Source of the DNA: Bryoerythrophyllum caledonicum
Taxonomy: Eukaryota; Streptophyta; Bryopsida; Pottiales; Pottiaceae
Reading direction: 5' to 3'
Length of the DNA: 64,000 nucleotides
Assembly (NCBI GenBank): GCA_963971425.1
Contig: OZ020525.1
Span: 2,604,001-2,668,000 of the forward strand
In this document: positions 62,560-64,000 of the stretch, piece by piece
How the letters are laid out: each line of letters starts with the position of its first letter
Position numbering within the stretch: position 1 is the first letter of the stretch
The notes under the pieces: generated by a model
Told to the model about the DNA's origin: nothing
What the model saw: only the letters and a program-made list of their open reading frames with translations
The model's database searches: none
Made by a program: the position numbers and the translations under genes

Positions 62560-63697
62560 GATCAAACAGACAAGGAGAGGACGCACAATCACCAACACTG
62601 TGCAACCCATCATGCTGTAGCATTCGACAATAAAAGAAATGCGCATTGTATTGCATAAGCTTCTTGCCATGATGCGCCTTCCCTTGAACGGCGTGAACAA
62701 CAAAGAAAATATATGATATTGTGGTAGCTTCCCGCCATGATGCGCTTCCCCGAAACGGTGTGGACAGCAAAGGGAAGCGATTGTATTGCGGTAGATTTTT
62801 GTTGTAATACACTTCCTCCGGAACAGCTTGAAGAAATTAAGCAAGTTAATCAAGCAAGACATGCTAAACATAAACAATGATAACATGAGAATATTGTTGC
62901 TGCAAACAATCTGATTTCCATTGCTTGCCGTAATTTTGACGGAAGCCAACGAGGGTTTGTGCATGCCTTAATTCCATGATCGTAGCATGCGCACACTGCA
63001 AAGCTCTTCATTTTAGCAAAGAGCGAGCAAGTGGATCTTCACGTACAGGACCTACATTTATTTTCTGCTATGCGCAAGAGAAAGTTACTCTTCCACCATT
63101 GGCAACACCGCCATAGCCTCTAAATCGGCTTTTGGCAAGTAATAAAGCGGACGGAAAGGAGTTTCGCAAGCATATCCATGCCTACAATAGTGCATTTGCT
63201 TTAACATCTATTGGTGCAAACGTTGATGCATCCTTTTTGCAAGCAAGGAATTACACCTACCAAATGTGTGGCGAGCTTTACGATAAAATAGGAAGTGTCC
63301 TTCCAGTTGACGGAAAAATGCCAAAGTTTGCACAACTCTATATCAACAATCCACAAGTTGAGCTTCCTTGGTGCATGACAAATTCTAGGGGGTTGGACGG
63401 AGATACAATGCAGTCATTGCAAACAATGTTGCATTGACACAACCTGTGTGCTTGCTTTTTCAAACGTCATACCAACATATACAACATGAGGGAACAATGG
63501 AACTAAGCATTTGTCTTATCAACAATCGTTATGTTGACTTCCGCCGCTATAATGCGCCGACCTCTGATGAAATTGGTGCAATCATGGTTGGAGGAAATGA
63601 TGATGAAGCTGATGGGCATGATGTTGTTGTAAAATCTAATGATGACCGCCTTCAACGCATTTCTCCTTTGTATCCTTCATCTAATATTGTTCAATGA
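62560..63697 (+). pseudogene. Helitron Rep-helicase, N-terminal region, broken
   Basis: 62560-62870 encodes three decayed copies of a 63-66-bp motif; the last reads NTLPPEQLEEIKQVNQARHA, like the repeated Arg/Gln-rich segment at the start of plant Helitron proteins. 62965 onward reads ACAHCKALHFSKERASG, FIFCYAQEKVTLPPL (Cys-rich finger), a stop, then KEFRKHIHAYNSAFALTSIG and YDKIGSVLPVDGKMPKFAQL (helicase-like N-terminal domain). After a frameshift near 63430 it continues SICLINNRYVDFRRYNAPTS, DEIGAIMVGG, LQRISPLYPSSN. The expected YPLLFPYG and Rep catalytic HxH motifs do not follow, so the element is cut near 63700. Two or more breaks; inactive. Confidence 0.8.
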
Positions 63698-63699
63698 CT

Positions 63700-64000
63700 T
63701 CAACTAGTGGTGTTCAATAAGAATAAAATGCTTGCAACTAGTAATGTTTTGAGTTGCATATGGATTTGGGCAAATTTAACCACGGGAGGTTTATGGGATT
63801 TCCTACTAAAGGTGTTGAGTGGCTCTACAAGGTGCACACGAGGTTCCAACTCTCGAATGAGAGATTCCACTTTGCTTCTTCCTCCTCTGGTTCATCCAGT
63901 TCATTGGAAAGTGGGGCTTCAGGGTCTTTTTTCTCAATCAAAGTCTCCATCAGCATGGGAATGAGGTTATTAGAAAACCAACTTGATGAACTGAGTGCGT
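63700..64000. other. Unrecognised sequence at the window edge
   Basis: An 85-aa plus-strand frame (63707-63964) does not match the Helitron protein that precedes it. It may be a separate insertion or unrelated flank. Confidence 0.3.

Noticed and set aside
62172-62964. 156-aa minus-strand hydrophobic frame
   Set aside because: It is the complement of the repeated N-terminal segment of the Helitron protein encoded on the plus strand.
1-64000. CRISPR array, bacterial operons or riboswitches
   Set aside because: No regularly spaced short direct repeats with unique spacers; the context is eukaryotic with spliceosomal introns and plant transposons.
1-64000. tRNA or rRNA genes
   Set aside because: The only A/B-box pairs seen are in SINE-like inserts without a cloverleaf; no rRNA-like conserved stretches were recognised.

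Overview
The window looks like transposon-dense, AT-rich intergenic DNA of a land plant. The evidence is interstitial Arabidopsis-type (CCCTAAA) telomere-like repeats, plant-type VOC/glyoxalase-fold and NAM-associated protein sequences, and abundant PIF/Harbinger, CACTA and Helitron elements. It is mostly a nested graveyard of DNA transposons. The presence of TTAA-target piggyBac-like MITEs and of a Tc1-type (DD34E) transposon would be unusual for a flowering plant and may point to a fern, lycophyte, bryophyte or gymnosperm, but the species cannot be fixed from this sequence.

Layout. 1-6125: TTAA-flanked MITEs, one carrying a 3.5-kb PIF/Harbinger element (183-3673) with a Myb/SANT ORF, a decayed transposase and a SINE in an intron. 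6184-6995: a Helitron with a helicase fragment and telomere-like repeats, then a second Helitron in the opposite orientation. 7000-16960: unclassified repeats, including a 177-bp GC-rich tandem repeat and a 35/37-bp minisatellite. 17044-21560: small Helitrons, including a tandem duplication of a Helitron plus its flank. 22500-24650: little recognisable, except possible terminal exons of an unknown gene near 23.1-23.3 kb. 24656-27788: a CACTA element containing a second CACTA element. 31978-37380: a dispersed repeat broken by a Tc1-like transposon (32189-34861) and an inverted pair of TTAA elements (34951-36838). Its uninterrupted paralogue at 48572-49370 serves as an empty site for the Tc1 insertion. 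38440-39653: a foldback. 40490-41426: a MITE with a simple-repeat interior. 41977-43783: a TTAA element inside another. 45907-48335: a NAM-associated ORF remnant and a second Tc1-like copy. 50997-51989: the one convincing host gene, a VOC-domain (glyoxalase-fold) protein with coding sequence in three exons. 53011-64000: further TTAA elements, a RING pseudogene, head-to-tail Helitron arrays, three more PIF/Harbinger-type elements, and the N-terminal coding region of a Helitron Rep-helicase.

The most interesting signals are: (i) an abundant, self-nesting TTAA-specific MITE family with CCCCTAAAGG-type ends; (ii) a Tc1-like transposon whose terminal inverted repeats are tandem arrays of about 180-bp units, 3 in one copy and about 5 in another, with the transposase stop codon at the inner edge of the repeat; (iii) a Helitron subfamily carrying a helicase fragment plus telomere-like repeats behind its 5' end; and (iv) Helitrons abutting head to tail with no spacer. 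No intact autonomous element was found.
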